From Streptomyces sp. CB03234 (GTDB lineage Bacteria > Actinomycetota > Actinomycetes > Streptomycetales > Streptomycetaceae), in assembly GCF_001905885.1 (NCBI RefSeq), contig NZ_LIYH01000003.1, positions 806,001 to 870,000 on the forward strand: a stretch of DNA of 64,000 nucleotides, written 5' to 3'. Below the pieces are notes generated by a model. The model saw only the letters and a program-made list of their open reading frames with translations, was not told the DNA's origin and made no database searches. A program made the translations under genes and the position numbers. This document shows, piece by piece, positions 8,443-17,539 of this stretch (positions are counted from its first letter, which is position 1; each line of letters starts with the position of its first letter).

Positions 8443-9219
8443 ATGACCGAGGCGACTCGGCGCAAACCCGGTACACCCTGTTGGGTGAGCTTGATGGTGC
8501 ATCACCTTGACGCGACGCAGGAGTTCTACGGGGCGCTGTTCGGCTGGCGGTTCCAGCCGGGTCCGCAACAGCTCGGCCCCTACGTGCGCGGGCTGCTCGA
8601 CGGCAAGGAAGTGGCGGGTATCGGCCAGCTCCCGGCCGACCGGGACCTGCCGATCGCCTGGACGACGTACCTGGCGTCCGACGACGCCGACGACACCGCG
8701 GAGACGATCCGGTGCAGCGGCGGCACGGTCGCCGTCGGCCCGCTCGACGCCGCCGACGCGGGACGGCTGGTGGTCTGCTCCGATCCGACCGGCGCCGTCT
8801 TCGGGGTCTGGCAGGCCGCCGCGCACCTCGGTACGGCCGTCGCCGGCGCCCCCGGCACCCCGGCCTGGAACGAGTTGCTGACGCAGGAGACGGAATCGGT
8901 CAGCAAGTTCTACAAGGCGGTGTTCGGGTACGAGCTCGACCCTGTCGTCTCGGCGGATCTGGACCTGGTGACGCTGAAGGTCGACGACCGCCCGGTCGCC
9001 TCGTTGCACGGCGTCGGCACCAGCCTGCCGCGCGACCGGGGCGCACACTGGATGACCTGGTTCGAGGTCGCGGACACCGATGCCGCGGCGCGGCGGGTGA
9101 GCGAGCTGGGCGGTCAGGTGCTGCAGGCGCCGCGCGACGACCCGGCCGGGCGGCTGGCGACCGTCGCGGACCCGGAGGGCGCGGTCTTCACGATCGTGCG
9201 GTCGGCCGGGCGGCCCTGA
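8443..9219 (+). CDS. VOC (glyoxalase/bleomycin-resistance fold) protein, two-domain
   Basis: A 258-residue protein of the vicinal oxygen chelate superfamily with two tandem VOC domains, about residues 8-125 and 140-255. Each begins with a strand plus F-Y (ATQEFYGALFGW, then SVSKFYKAVFGYEL) and ends with a DPTGAVFGVWQ or DPEGAVFTIV strand. Similar Streptomyces proteins are often annotated as hydroxylases or glyoxalase-like, but no substrate can be inferred. The start ATG 8443 follows a GAGGAGAG ribosome-binding site. Its stop codon is one base from the stop of the convergent thymidine kinase gene, so transcription from either side must read into the other. Confidence 0.85.
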   Translation: MTEATRRKPGTPCWVSLMVHHLDATQEFYGALFGWRFQPGPQQLGPYVRGLLDGKEVAGIGQLPADRDLPIAWTTYLASDDADDTAETIRCSGGTVAVGPLDAADAGRLVVCSDPTGAVFGVWQAAAHLGTAVAGAPGTPAWNELLTQETESVSKFYKAVFGYELDPVVSADLDLVTLKVDDRPVASLHGVGTSLPRDRGAHWMTWFEVADTDAAARRVSELGGQVLQAPRDDPAGRLATVADPEGAVFTIVRSAGRP

Positions 9220-9220
9220 G

Positions 9221-9877
9221 CTACTCGGCCGGGACCGGCAGCACGTCCGGCGAGAGGGCGGCGGCGCGGGCGGTGGCGGCCGTCATACGGCGCCGGTGGT
9301 GGCGGCGGCAGAGCACCTCGTACCCGACCTCACCGACGTCGTCACCGGCGTTGACGTCGCCGACGACGACCTGGGCGCCCTCGACGACCATCTCGCCGCC
9401 GACGGTGCGCGCGTTGTGGGTGGCCCGCGCGCCGCACCAGCACAGGGCCTCGACCTGGAGCACCTCGACACGGTCGGCGAGTTCGACCAGGCGCTGTGAG
9501 CCGGGGAAGAGCTTGGAGCGGAAGTCGGTGGTGATGCCGAAGGCGAAGACGTCCAGTTCCAGGTCGTCGACGACGCGGGCGAGCTGGTCGATCTGCTCGG
9601 GCGCGAGGAACTGGGCCTCGTCCGCGATCACATAGTCGCAACGGCCGCCCTTGGAGAGGTGGGCGACGAGGTAGGCGTAGAAGTCGAAGCCCTCGGCGGC
9701 CTCGACGGCGTCGGTGACCAGGCCGAGCCGGGAGGACAGCTTGCCCTCGCCGGCCCGGTCGTCACGGGTGAAGATCATGCCCTGGAGGCCGCGCGCGGAG
9801 CGGTTGTGCTCGATCTGCAGAGCGAGGGTGCTCTTTCCACAGTCCATGGTTCCGGAGAAGAACACCAGCTCGGGCAT
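9221..9877 (-). CDS. tdk: Thymidine kinase
   Basis: Type II thymidine kinase, 218 residues, which phosphorylates thymidine for dTTP salvage. The P-loop GTMDCGKST is at residues 9-17. The Walker-B/DEAQF motif (YVIADEAQFL) is near residue 87, and the LID region with GITTDF near 114. The usual zinc site is only partly evident: a CWCG pair near 144 and a single later Cys. A C-terminal Ala-rich tail follows. The ATG at 9877 has an AAGGTCG element upstream (weak). The phosphodiesterase gene is 42 bases upstream on the same strand and could be in the same transcript. The stop codon is separated by a single base from that of the convergent VOC gene. Confidence 0.95.
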   Translation of the reverse strand: MPELVFFSGTMDCGKSTLALQIEHNRSARGLQGMIFTRDDRAGEGKLSSRLGLVTDAVEAAEGFDFYAYLVAHLSKGGRCDYVIADEAQFLAPEQIDQLARVVDDLELDVFAFGITTDFRSKLFPGSQRLVELADRVEVLQVEALCWCGARATHNARTVGGEMVVEGAQVVVGDVNAGDDVGEVGYEVLCRRHHRRRMTAATARAAALSPDVLPVPAE

Positions 9878-9919
9878 GGCGAAGTGACGACCTTTCGGGT
9901 CAGGGCGTGAGGGCGGGGG

Positions 9920-11125
9920 TTACGAACGGACTTCGAGCAGCGGAACCAGCTGCTCCACGGGCGTCATCGAGCCGTGCATGCCGGCCATCGCCGACTCGTT
10001 CGGCTCGTTGACGGACGCCGTGATGACGACGTCGTCGTGGGCGGCGGCGACGACGTCGCCGATCCGGCCGTGGACGCGCTCGTCGATCGTCGGGCCGAAC
10101 CAGCCGGCCGCGATCGCCTCGTCGCGGCTCGCCACCCAGAACTGCTCGCCGAGCACCTCGCGCCAGCAGGCCAGTACGTCGGTCGCGGCGCCCGGCACCG
10201 CGTAGACGTGCCGGGCGCGGCCCTCGCCGCCGAGCAGGGCGACCCCCGCGCGCAGCTCCCAGTCCTCGTCGAAGTCGATGCGGGACTGCTCGTCGAACGG
10301 GATGTCGATCATGCCGTGGTCGGCGGTGACGTACAGCGCGGTGCGGGTCGGGAGCTGCTCGGCGAGGCGCTGGACGAGCCGGTCGACGCACATCAGCTGG
10401 CCGCGCCAGGCGTCGGAGTCGACGCCGAAGCGGTGGCCGCTGCCGTCGACCTCGCTGTAGTACGTGTAGACCAGGGAGCGGTCCCCGGCGGCCAGTTGCT
10501 CGGCGGCCAGGTCCATCCGCTCCTCGCCGGTGAGCCGCCCGTGAAACGTTCCGCCACTGAGCGCGACCTTGGTGAGCGGGGTGTCCCGGAAGGTCGGGGA
10601 GGAGACCTGCGCGGTGTGGACGCCGGCCGCGTCGGCGAGCTGGAAGACGGTCGGGTACGGCTGCCAGACGTGCGGCGGCGTCCAGGGCTTCCAGCGCAGC
10701 TGGTTCATCAGCTCGCCGATGGCGGGGTCGCGCACGGTGTAGCCGGGCAGCCCGTGCTCACCGGGCGGCCGTCCCGTACCGACCGAGGCGAGCGAGGTCG
10801 CGGTGGTGGCGGGGAACCCGGCCGTGATGGGCCGTCCCGTGCCGCCCCGGGAGCTGCCGAGGAGGGACGTCAGGAAGGGAGCCTCGGCCGGGTGGGCCTT
10901 GATCTGCTCCCAGCCGAGGCCGTCGATCAGGAACACGCAGTTCCGGTCGGCGGGCGTCAGCTCGGCGATGCGGTGCTCGAACCCGGGTACGCCGACGCCG
11001 GCGGCAAGCGTCGGCAGCAGGTCGGCGAGGGAGCCGGAGCCGTACTCGGGGACGGGCGCGGTGTCCAGGGCGAGGGGGACGGGCTCGTCGGGCCAGGCGG
11101 ACGCCATGGGTGCGGGCTGGACCAT
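9920..11125 (-). CDS. Alkaline phosphatase superfamily protein (nucleotide pyrophosphatase/phosphodiesterase type)
   Basis: A 401-residue metal-dependent phosphodiesterase or phosphatase of the NPP branch. The FLIDGLGW segment near residue 66 supplies the first metal-binding Asp. The catalytic Thr sits in the FPATTATSLASV segment near residue 104-115, and ADHGMIDIPF near 268 and the late GSMTP region supply the other ligands. No signal peptide is visible, so it is probably cytoplasmic. Its ATG at 11125 overlaps the stop of the DUF5998 gene by one base (TGATG), which indicates translational coupling, so the two proteins may act together. The exact substrate is unknown. Confidence 0.88.
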   Translation of the reverse strand: MVQPAPMASAWPDEPVPLALDTAPVPEYGSGSLADLLPTLAAGVGVPGFEHRIAELTPADRNCVFLIDGLGWEQIKAHPAEAPFLTSLLGSSRGGTGRPITAGFPATTATSLASVGTGRPPGEHGLPGYTVRDPAIGELMNQLRWKPWTPPHVWQPYPTVFQLADAAGVHTAQVSSPTFRDTPLTKVALSGGTFHGRLTGEERMDLAAEQLAAGDRSLVYTYYSEVDGSGHRFGVDSDAWRGQLMCVDRLVQRLAEQLPTRTALYVTADHGMIDIPFDEQSRIDFDEDWELRAGVALLGGEGRARHVYAVPGAATDVLACWREVLGEQFWVASRDEAIAAGWFGPTIDERVHGRIGDVVAAAHDDVVITASVNEPNESAMAGMHGSMTPVEQLVPLLEVRS

Positions 11126-11709
11126 CAGCGGGTGGCCGCGGTGGCTTCGGACAGCGCCTGGGCGAAGGCGAGGGCCTGGCGGACCGTCTCGGGGCCGTCG
11201 CCGGCCTCGCTGACGCGCAGGCTCAGGTCGTCGGCGGTGGAGTTGCCGGTGTAGCCGTGGTCGGCGTCGCAGTTCGGGTCGCCGCAGGCGGCGGGCTCCA
11301 GGTCGATCCGCGAGACGGCGCCCCAGCCGATGGTGAGGACGACCTCGCGCGGCAGGGTGCCGGGCGTGTACGACTCGGGGTTGGCGACCACGCGGCTGAG
11401 GACGACGGACGAGATCCTGCCGAGCTTGACCGACTCGGTGGAGGTGGTGGCGTACGGCGTCGGGGAGCTGGTGTCGGCGTTCTGCTCGTCGGTGTGGCTG
11501 ACGATGAAGCGGTTGGCCGTCAGGACGAGGACGGTGACGTGCCGGCGCACCTCGTTGGCGTCGAAGGTGGTCTCCTGGTGGACCAGGTACGACGCGATCG
11601 GCTCCCCGCCGACGGCGGCCTCCACCGCCTCGGCCACAAGGGCCGGGTAGTAGCCGCTGCGCTCGATCGCCGCGCGCAGCCCCTGGGTGGTCGTACCGGT
11701 CTTCGCCAT
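11125..11709 (-). CDS. DUF5998 family protein
   Basis: A 194-residue cytoplasmic protein that I recognise only as the actinobacterial DUF5998 family of unknown function. It starts MAKTGTTTQGLRAAIERSGY and contains a conserved predicted beta-rich domain (TVLVLTANRFIVSHTDE, then VVLTIGWGAVSRIDLEPA) with a short CGDPNCDADHGYTG motif near residue 150. The paired Cys and the His could bind a metal. ATG 11709 is chosen because GGAG lies 6 bases upstream; ATG 11718 is possible. It is the first gene of a coupled pair with the phosphodiesterase gene. Confidence 0.82.
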   Translation of the reverse strand: MAKTGTTTQGLRAAIERSGYYPALVAEAVEAAVGGEPIASYLVHQETTFDANEVRRHVTVLVLTANRFIVSHTDEQNADTSSPTPYATTSTESVKLGRISSVVLSRVVANPESYTPGTLPREVVLTIGWGAVSRIDLEPAACGDPNCDADHGYTGNSTADDLSLRVSEAGDGPETVRQALAFAQALSEATAATR

Positions 11710-11773
11710 GGACTCCATCCTACGGGGGCGCGGTGACTGCACGGGACGCTCGGGAGCCGGGGCCGGCGGGGGG

Positions 11774-14700
11774 TCAGTAGCTGGGGAGCCGGCGGGGGCC
11801 GAGGTCGGTGCGGGCGGGGGGCGGGGCGAGCCGGACGGTCGCGCCCAGGACGGAGAGGCCGCGCGGGGCGACGACCACCGGCTCCAGGGCGACGGCGACG
11901 ATCTCCGGGTGGTCGTCCACCAGCCGGGACACCCGGAGCAGCAGCTCTTCGAGGGCGGGGGTGTCGACGGGCGCGGAGCCGCGCCAGCCGAACAGGAGCG
12001 GGGCGGTGCGGATGGAGCGGATCTGCTCGGCGACGTCCCGGTCGGTGGCGGGGACCAGGCGGTGCGCGGTGTCGCCCAGCAGCTCGGATGCCGCGCCCGC
12101 GAGCCCGAAGGACAGGACGGCGCCGACGGCGGGGTCGATGGCGGCGCGTACGACGGTGTCGACACCGCGCGGCACCATGGCCTGGACGACCGGCTGGAGC
12201 TCCTCGGGCTTGCCGAGTGTCTCGGCCAGCTCGGCGTAGGCGGTGCGCAACTGCTCCTCGGTGGCCAGGTCGAGGCGTACGCCGCCGAGGTCGGGGCGGT
12301 GGCGGAGGTGCGGGGCGGTGGTCTTGAGCGCGACGGGGTAGCCGAGGTCGGTGGCGGCGCGGACGGCATCGTCGGGGGTGGGGGCGGGCAGCGCGGGGCG
12401 TACGGGGATGCCGTAGCGCCCGAGCAGCTCGCGGGCGGCGTCGGGGGCGAGGGTGATGCCCCGCTCGTCCACGTCCTGGGCGAGCGCCCGCTCGATCTGC
12501 GCGGCGGCTTCGGCCTCGTCGATGCCCTCGAGTTCGGGGACGCGTCCCGGGTCGGCGACCTGGCGCCGCCACTGCCCGTACCTGACCGCCTCGGCCAGCG
12601 CCCGCACGGCCCGCTCGGCGGCGGGGTACGCGGGAATGCGGTACCCACCGCCGGGGGCACCGGAGGTGGGACCGGGGCCTGGGGCGGTCTGCGTGGTGGT
12701 CACGCCGGGGGTGCCGGGTGCGGCGCCGGGGCCGGGGGTGCCGGGTGCGGCGCCGGGGCTCGGCGGGGCCGGCGTGCCCGGTGCGGCGCCGGGGGCTGAC
12801 GTGCCCAGTGCGGCGCCGGGGGCTGACGTGCCCAGTGCGGCGCCGGGGGCTGACGTGCCCGGTGCGGCCGGCATGTCCGGTGCGGTGCCCGGGCTCGGCG
12901 GGGCCGGCGTGCTGGGCGCGGTGCCCGGGCCTGGAGCGGTGTGCGTGGTGTTCGCGCTGGACGTGTCACGTGCGGTGGAGGCGCCGGGGGCGACCTGCGC
13001 GCGTGTCGTGCCGGACGAGGCCGGCGCCGTGCTCGTGGCGGCCGCCAGGGCGTCGGCGAGGGCGCCCATTTCCACGTGGACCACCAGCACCGGCTTCGCC
13101 GGTGCCTCCGCGGAGGCGGCCCGCAGCGCCTCGGCCAGGACCTCGCCGTCGCCGGACTCGGTCACCCCGTTGTCCCCCACCCAGGGGATCGCGGTGACCA
13201 CGACCGCGTCGCACGCGTCGTCCCGGAGGGCCTCCGAGAGCGCCGTACGGAAGTCCTGTGGCGTGGCCGCCGTCGTCAGGTCGCGCGGCCGCAGGGGGCG
13301 CAGCCCCTCCGTCAGGCAGGCGTCGTACGCCAGGAGCCCCAGCGACTCGGAGTTGCCGAGGATCGCCACCCGCGGGCCCGCCGGGAGCGGCTGGCCGGCC
13401 AGCAGCAGGCCGGCGTCGACCAGCTCGGTGACCGTGTCGACGCGGATGACGCCCGCCTGCCGCAGCAGGGCCGACACCGTGGTGTGCGGGATGCGGGTGA
13501 CCGGTACCGCGTGGCCGGGGGGCGCGCTGCCGCTGTGCCGGCCGCCCTTGACGACGACGACCGGCTTCACCGCCGCCGTACGCCGGGCGAGCCGCGTGAA
13601 CTTGCGGGGGTTGCCGATCGACTCCAGGTAGAGCAGCACGACGTCGGTGTCGGGGTCGTCGTACCAGTGCTGCAGGATGTCGTTGCCCGACACGTCCGCG
13701 CGGTTGCCCGCCGAGATGAAGGACGACAGGCCGGCGCCGCGCCGGTGCAGGCCGGACAGCAGGGCGATGCCGATGGCGCCGGACTGGGTGAACAGCCCGA
13801 TCCGTCCCGGCACCGGCGGGTGCGGCGCGAGCGAGGCGTTGAGCCGCACGTCGGGCGCGGTGTTGATGATGCCGAACGCGTTGGGGCCGATGATGCGCAT
13901 GCCGTACGAGCGTGCCTGGCGCACCAGTTCCCGCTGGCGCGCCCTGCCCTCGGCGCCCTGCTCGGCGTAACCGGCGGTGAGGACGACCAGGCCCTGCACG
14001 CCGTGCGCCCCGCAGTCGGCGACGACCTCGGGGACCCGCTCGGCCGGTACGGCGACGACGGCGAGGTCGACGGGCTCCCCGATGTCGGCGACGGAGCGGA
14101 ACGCGGGCACCCCCTCCAGGGAGGTCGTCGTCCCGGGGAGGGCACGGTTGACGGCGTACGTACGGCCGGTGTACCCGGCGTCCACGAGGTTGCGCAGGAC
14201 GGTGCGGCCGACTCCGCCGGGGGCGCGGCCGGCACCGATGACGGCGACGGAACCGGGAGCGAGGAGCCGCTGCACGGACCGGGCCTCGGCGCGCTGTTCG
14301 CGGGCGCGCTGGACGGCGAGGGACCGGTCGGTGGGTTCCAGGTCGAGGTGGAGCCGTACGGCCCCGTCCTCGAAGCTGCGCTTCTGGGTGTACCCGGCGT
14401 CCGTGAACACCTTGATCATCTTGTTGTTGGCGGGCAGGACCTCGGCCGCGAAGCTCCGGATGCCCCGCTCGCGGGCGACGGCCGCGATGTGTTCGAGCAG
14501 CGCGGACGCCACGCCCCGGCCCTGGTGGGCGTCCTGGACGAGGAAGGCGACCTCGGCCTCGTCGGCGGGGGCGCTCGCGGGCAGCCCCTGTTCGTTGATC
14601 CGGTCGTAGCGGACGGTCGCGATGAACTCGCCGCCGACCGTGGCCGCGAGCCCCACCCGGTCCACGTAGTCGTGGTGGGTGAAGCGGTGCACGTCCTTGG

Positions 14701-14896
14701 CGGAGAGCCGGGGGTAGGGTGCGAAGAACCGGTAGTACTTCGACTCGTCCGAGACCTGCTCGTAGAAGCTGACCAGGCGCTCGGCGTCATCCGTGGTGAT
14801 CGGCCTGATCCGCGCGGTGCCGCCGTCCCGCAGCACCACGTCGGCCTCCCAGTGGTCGGGGTATACGTGTTCCGGCTGATCCGACGGGGTCCGCAT
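11774..14896 (-). CDS. GNAT domain fused to NDP-forming acyl-CoA synthetase-like protein (Pat-type lysine acetyltransferase)
   Basis: A 1040-residue protein of the Pat/PatA type, which acetylates lysines of acyl-CoA synthetases and other enzymes using acetyl-CoA. The N-terminal GNAT domain (about 20-175) has the QGRGVASALLEH acetyl-CoA-binding motif. A CoA-binding Rossmann domain (VAVIGAGRAPGGVGRTVLRNL) and succinyl-CoA-ligase-like domains follow. An ATP-grasp domain occupies about 830-1040. Between ligase parts, roughly residues 655-750, lies a low-complexity Ala/Pro/Gly/Thr linker with repeats of GTSAPGAAL. The start is ATG 14896; the frame is open for another 120 bases upstream. In S. lividans a protein with this domain order acetylates acetoacetyl-CoA synthetase; the target here is not known. 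It is transcribed away from ptsH. Confidence 0.88.
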   Translation of the reverse strand: MRTPSDQPEHVYPDHWEADVVLRDGGTARIRPITTDDAERLVSFYEQVSDESKYYRFFAPYPRLSAKDVHRFTHHDYVDRVGLAATVGGEFIATVRYDRINEQGLPASAPADEAEVAFLVQDAHQGRGVASALLEHIAAVARERGIRSFAAEVLPANNKMIKVFTDAGYTQKRSFEDGAVRLHLDLEPTDRSLAVQRAREQRAEARSVQRLLAPGSVAVIGAGRAPGGVGRTVLRNLVDAGYTGRTYAVNRALPGTTTSLEGVPAFRSVADIGEPVDLAVVAVPAERVPEVVADCGAHGVQGLVVLTAGYAEQGAEGRARQRELVRQARSYGMRIIGPNAFGIINTAPDVRLNASLAPHPPVPGRIGLFTQSGAIGIALLSGLHRRGAGLSSFISAGNRADVSGNDILQHWYDDPDTDVVLLYLESIGNPRKFTRLARRTAAVKPVVVVKGGRHSGSAPPGHAVPVTRIPHTTVSALLRQAGVIRVDTVTELVDAGLLLAGQPLPAGPRVAILGNSESLGLLAYDACLTEGLRPLRPRDLTTAATPQDFRTALSEALRDDACDAVVVTAIPWVGDNGVTESGDGEVLAEALRAASAEAPAKPVLVVHVEMGALADALAAATSTAPASSGTTRAQVAPGASTARDTSSANTTHTAPGPGTAPSTPAPPSPGTAPDMPAAPGTSAPGAALGTSAPGAALGTSAPGAAPGTPAPPSPGAAPGTPGPGAAPGTPGVTTTQTAPGPGPTSGAPGGGYRIPAYPAAERAVRALAEAVRYGQWRRQVADPGRVPELEGIDEAEAAAQIERALAQDVDERGITLAPDAARELLGRYGIPVRPALPAPTPDDAVRAATDLGYPVALKTTAPHLRHRPDLGGVRLDLATEEQLRTAYAELAETLGKPEELQPVVQAMVPRGVDTVVRAAIDPAVGAVLSFGLAGAASELLGDTAHRLVPATDRDVAEQIRSIRTAPLLFGWRGSAPVDTPALEELLLRVSRLVDDHPEIVAVALEPVVVAPRGLSVLGATVRLAPPPARTDLGPRRLPSY

Positions 14897-15074
14897 GGGC
14901 CCCAGCGTACGGTGCGGCCGGCTGGTCGTGGAGGTGCTGTGGACAACGCAGGGTGAGGCGCGCCGGCCGGCCGCCGGGCCCGGCGTGGAGGCCGGATCGA
15001 GCACTCTGCCGGACATGAGAGACTGGGTTCCACAACTGGTCTAGACAATCCGCCAAGACTCGAAGGGCAACACC

Positions 15075-15356
15075 ATGGCTGAGCGCCGCGTCAACGTCGG
15101 CTGGGCCGAGGGCCTGCACGCCCGCCCCGCCTCCATCTTCGTCCGTGCCGCCACGGCCGCCGGCGTCCCCGTGACGATCGCCAAGGCCGATGGCAACCCG
15201 GTTAACGCTGCGTCGATGCTCGCGGTGCTGGGCCTGGGCGCGCAGGGCGGCGAGGAGATCGTGCTCGCTTCGGACGCGGAGGGCGCGGACGCCGCCCTGG
15301 ACCGTCTGGCGAAGCTGGTCGCCGAGGGCCTCGACGAGCTCCCCGAGACCGTCTGA
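15075..15356 (+). CDS. ptsH: Phosphocarrier protein HPr
   Basis: General phosphotransferase-system carrier, 93 residues, which passes phosphate from PEP/enzyme I to sugar-specific EIIA proteins. The active-site His15 is in GLHARPAS, and a Ser at about position 47 is in the regulatory-serine region (AASMLAVLGLG). The ATG at 15075 follows CGAAGGGC. It is a monocistronic gene ending in a clear hairpin plus T-run. The divergent acetyltransferase gene starts 178 bases away. In Streptomyces, HPr is encoded alone as here, separate from enzyme I. Confidence 0.96.
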   Translation: MAERRVNVGWAEGLHARPASIFVRAATAAGVPVTIAKADGNPVNAASMLAVLGLGAQGGEEIVLASDAEGADAALDRLAKLVAEGLDELPETV

Positions 15357-15383
15357 CCCTCCCGGTCGCCCCCACCGTCATCA

Positions 15384-15430
15384 GAGCGGAGCCGCACCCC
15401 CGGAAACCGGGCGGTACGGCTCCGCTTTTT
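15384..15430 (+). terminator. Intrinsic terminator of ptsH
   Basis: A 10-base stem, AGCGGAGCCG paired with CGGCTCCGCT, is followed directly by five T residues ending at 15430. It starts 28 bases after the ptsH stop codon, the classical rho-independent layout. Confidence 0.9.
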
Positions 15431-15805
15431 GCCACCCCGGGCCGGCCGCCCGAACCCCACGGCGGTCGGCCCCGGCGCCCGGCCGCTCGCCGGGCGGCCC
15501 CCCGAGAGCGCGGCGCTGCACTCGGCCCACGGCACGCACGTGCGCAACCGGCCGCTTCGGCGCCTCGTCGCCACAGGCCGCTCATGGCCGGCCGTGCCGG
15601 CCCGACGGGCACGGGCACGGACACGGACACCCCCGGATATCGCGACGGGGCACCTGCCGGCCGCATTCGGCGCAGCTCATTCATCCGGTTCGACCGGGGC
15701 CGGACACGGTCCGGTGCGGGAGGTCTCCTTTTACGGGCGACCATTTCCGGGCAGGGTGAATTCCGTACCGCAAGAATTCCCCCGCCTTTGTATACGGCGC
15801 CGCTG
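15431..15805. other. Gap between ptsH terminator and GntR gene
   Basis: Convergent intergenic region without a recognisable gene. The first half is GC-rich and featureless. From about 15725 it becomes noticeably AT-richer (TTTTACGGG, GGTGAATTCC, AAGAATTC, TGTATACGG, GTTAATTGC) up to the GntR stop codon. The AT-rich part may be a leftover of horizontally acquired or degraded sequence; I see no promoter or RNA I can name. Confidence 0.4.
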
Positions 15806-16504
15806 TTAATTGCGGACGCTCGCGGTGTTTACGCGATGTTGCGAAGTCCTCACACGCCCGGCGGGCCGCTCGGGCCGTTCCTGGCGGCGCAGCCGGTGCG
15901 CGGTCAGGGAGCGCTCGACGTGGAGGGCGGTGAGCGCGCGCGCCCGTTCCGCGTCGCCGCGGGCGACGGCGTCCACGATCGCGCCGTGCTCGGCCCACGC
16001 CTCCGCCGGCTGGGCCGGCTGTTCGACCGCGTACATCCAGGCGATCTTGTGCCGGAGCTGGGTGAGCAGGGCCGTCAGCGCCGGGCTGCCGGACGCCTGG
16101 GCGAGCGTCTCGTGGAACCAGCCGCCCAGCGAGCGGAGGTCCTCCCCCTGGCCGCGGCGCGCCCGCTCCTGACCCAGCCTGACCAGGCCGCGCAGCACCT
16201 TCAGGTGTGCGTCGGTGCGGCGCTGGGCGGCGCGGGCGGCGCCCAGCGGCTCCAGCAGCGTACGCATCTCCAGCAGGTCGGCCGCCTCCTGCTCGGTGGG
16301 CTCGGCGACGCACGCGCCGACGTGGCGGCGGGTGGTGACGAAGCCCTCCGACTCCAGGGTGCGCAGCGCCTCGCGGACCGGGACGCGCGAGACGCCGTAG
16401 CGGCGGGCCAGCTGCTCCTCGGTGAGCCGGCCGCCGCGCTCGAACACGCCGGTGACGATGTCGTCGCGGATCGCCGTGCATACCGAGTGCGCTGGAATGC
16501 GCAT
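15806..16504 (-). CDS. GntR-family (FCD/FadR subgroup) transcriptional regulator
   Basis: A 232-residue regulator. The N-terminal winged helix-turn-helix, about residues 8-70, contains RLTEEQLARRYGVSRVPVRE, typical of GntR DNA recognition. An all-helical FCD ligand-binding domain follows (about 80-215), with ADLLEMRTLLEP and a later HGAIVDAVARGD region bearing metal-type His residues. The effector is unknown; FCD proteins bind small organic acids or fatty acyl compounds. It is a single gene, downstream of and co-oriented with the M23 peptidase gene, from which a strong hairpin separates it, so it probably has its own promoter in the 150 bases upstream. No operator was identified. Confidence 0.9.
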   Translation of the reverse strand: MRIPAHSVCTAIRDDIVTGVFERGGRLTEEQLARRYGVSRVPVREALRTLESEGFVTTRRHVGACVAEPTEQEAADLLEMRTLLEPLGAARAAQRRTDAHLKVLRGLVRLGQERARRGQGEDLRSLGGWFHETLAQASGSPALTALLTQLRHKIAWMYAVEQPAQPAEAWAEHGAIVDAVARGDAERARALTALHVERSLTAHRLRRQERPERPAGRVRTSQHRVNTASVRN

Positions 16505-16654
16505 ACCAGAACCCCCAACTTAACCCGCGCGAAACTCAGCCGATTGACGCCTGTTCAGTGACTCTATTGCAGCGGGACGGAATTTCCGATAGCCACCCGT
16601 AATCCATGGAGTTCTTTTTGGCCAGGAGGCCGCCCCCAGGATGTCCGGACATGG

Positions 16655-16692
16655 CGAAGGCCCCGGTTCGTTTCCCGAGCCGGGGCCTTCGC
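16655..16692 (-). terminator. Terminator hairpin of the M23 peptidase gene
   Basis: Long stem GCGAAGGCCCCGG paired with CCGGGGCCTTCGC (13 perfect pairs), extended by inner pairs. It begins 24 bases after the M23 stop codon (reading leftward). No long T-run follows, as is usual for many Streptomyces terminators. Confidence 0.75.
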
Positions 16693-16715
16693 ACAACGCG
16701 GTGAGAGGGGTGGGG

Positions 16716-17513
16716 TCAGACGCTCACACCGTGCGACCGGAGGTACGCGACGGGGTCGATGTCCGAGCCGTACTCGGCGCTCGTACGGGCCTCGAAGTGG
16801 AGGTGCGGTCCGGACGAGTTGCCGGTGGAGCCGGAGAGGCCTATCTGCTGGCCGGGCATGACCGTCTGGCCGACCGAGACGCTGATGGAGGACAGGTGGC
16901 CGTACTGGGTGTACGTACCGTCGTTCATCCGGATCACGATGTTGTTGCCGTACGCGCCGCCCCAGCCGGCCTCGACGACGGTGCCCGCGCCCACGGACAC
17001 CACACGGGAGCCCGAGGCGGCGTGGAAGTCGATACCGGTGTGGCTGCCGGAGGACCACATGGCGCCGCCGGTCTGGTAGCCGGTGCTGACGTAGGTGCCC
17101 GCGACGGGGAGCTGGAAGGCGTTGAGCCGCTTGCGCTCGGCCTCGCGGTCGGCGCGCTCCTTGGCCTCGCGGGCCGCCTCCACCCGGGCCTCGGCCTTGC
17201 GCTTCGCCTCCGCCTCGGCCTTCGCCTGGGCGGCGGCCTTGGCGGCGGCCTCCTGGGCCTCCAGCTCCTGGGCCTCGGCCTGGGCGTCGACCCGCTCGGC
17301 GAGCGTGTCGGTGATGACCGCCTGGTTGAGGCCGGTGTCCTCGAGCGAGAGCGGAGCGGCGTCCTTGTTGGCGGCGAGCGCCGGGGAAGCGAGGGATCCG
17401 ACGACGCCGGTGGTGGCGAGGGCCGCGACTCCGGCGACGTGTGCGCTCTTGCGGCTCAGGAAGCCGGGGCGGCTCGGGGCACGGTGCTTCCCGGTGGCAC
17501 GGGTGAACGCCAT
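16716..17513 (-). CDS. Secreted M23-family peptidoglycan endopeptidase with coiled-coil
   Basis: Cell-wall hydrolase of 265 residues. The N-terminal signal sequence has a hydrophobic core at about residues 26-47 and an ALA cleavage site near 47. A highly charged Ala/Glu/Lys-rich coiled coil spans about 70-130. The C-terminal M23 (LytM-type) domain, 135-262, has zinc ligands His158 and Asp162 in SHTGIDF and the HLHF motif with His239, plus the second His at 206. All catalytic residues are present, so it should be active on peptide cross-links. Expression is almost certainly controlled by the cyclic-di-AMP riboswitch immediately upstream, as for other Streptomyces wall hydrolases such as RpfA. 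Confidence 0.93.
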   Translation of the reverse strand: MAFTRATGKHRAPSRPGFLSRKSAHVAGVAALATTGVVGSLASPALAANKDAAPLSLEDTGLNQAVITDTLAERVDAQAEAQELEAQEAAAKAAAQAKAEAEAKRKAEARVEAAREAKERADREAERKRLNAFQLPVAGTYVSTGYQTGGAMWSSGSHTGIDFHAASGSRVVSVGAGTVVEAGWGGAYGNNIVIRMNDGTYTQYGHLSSISVSVGQTVMPGQQIGLSGSTGNSSGPHLHFEARTSAEYGSDIDPVAYLRSHGVSV

Positions 17514-17539
17514 GAAGTGGCTGGTCCTTTCCTTCCTTC

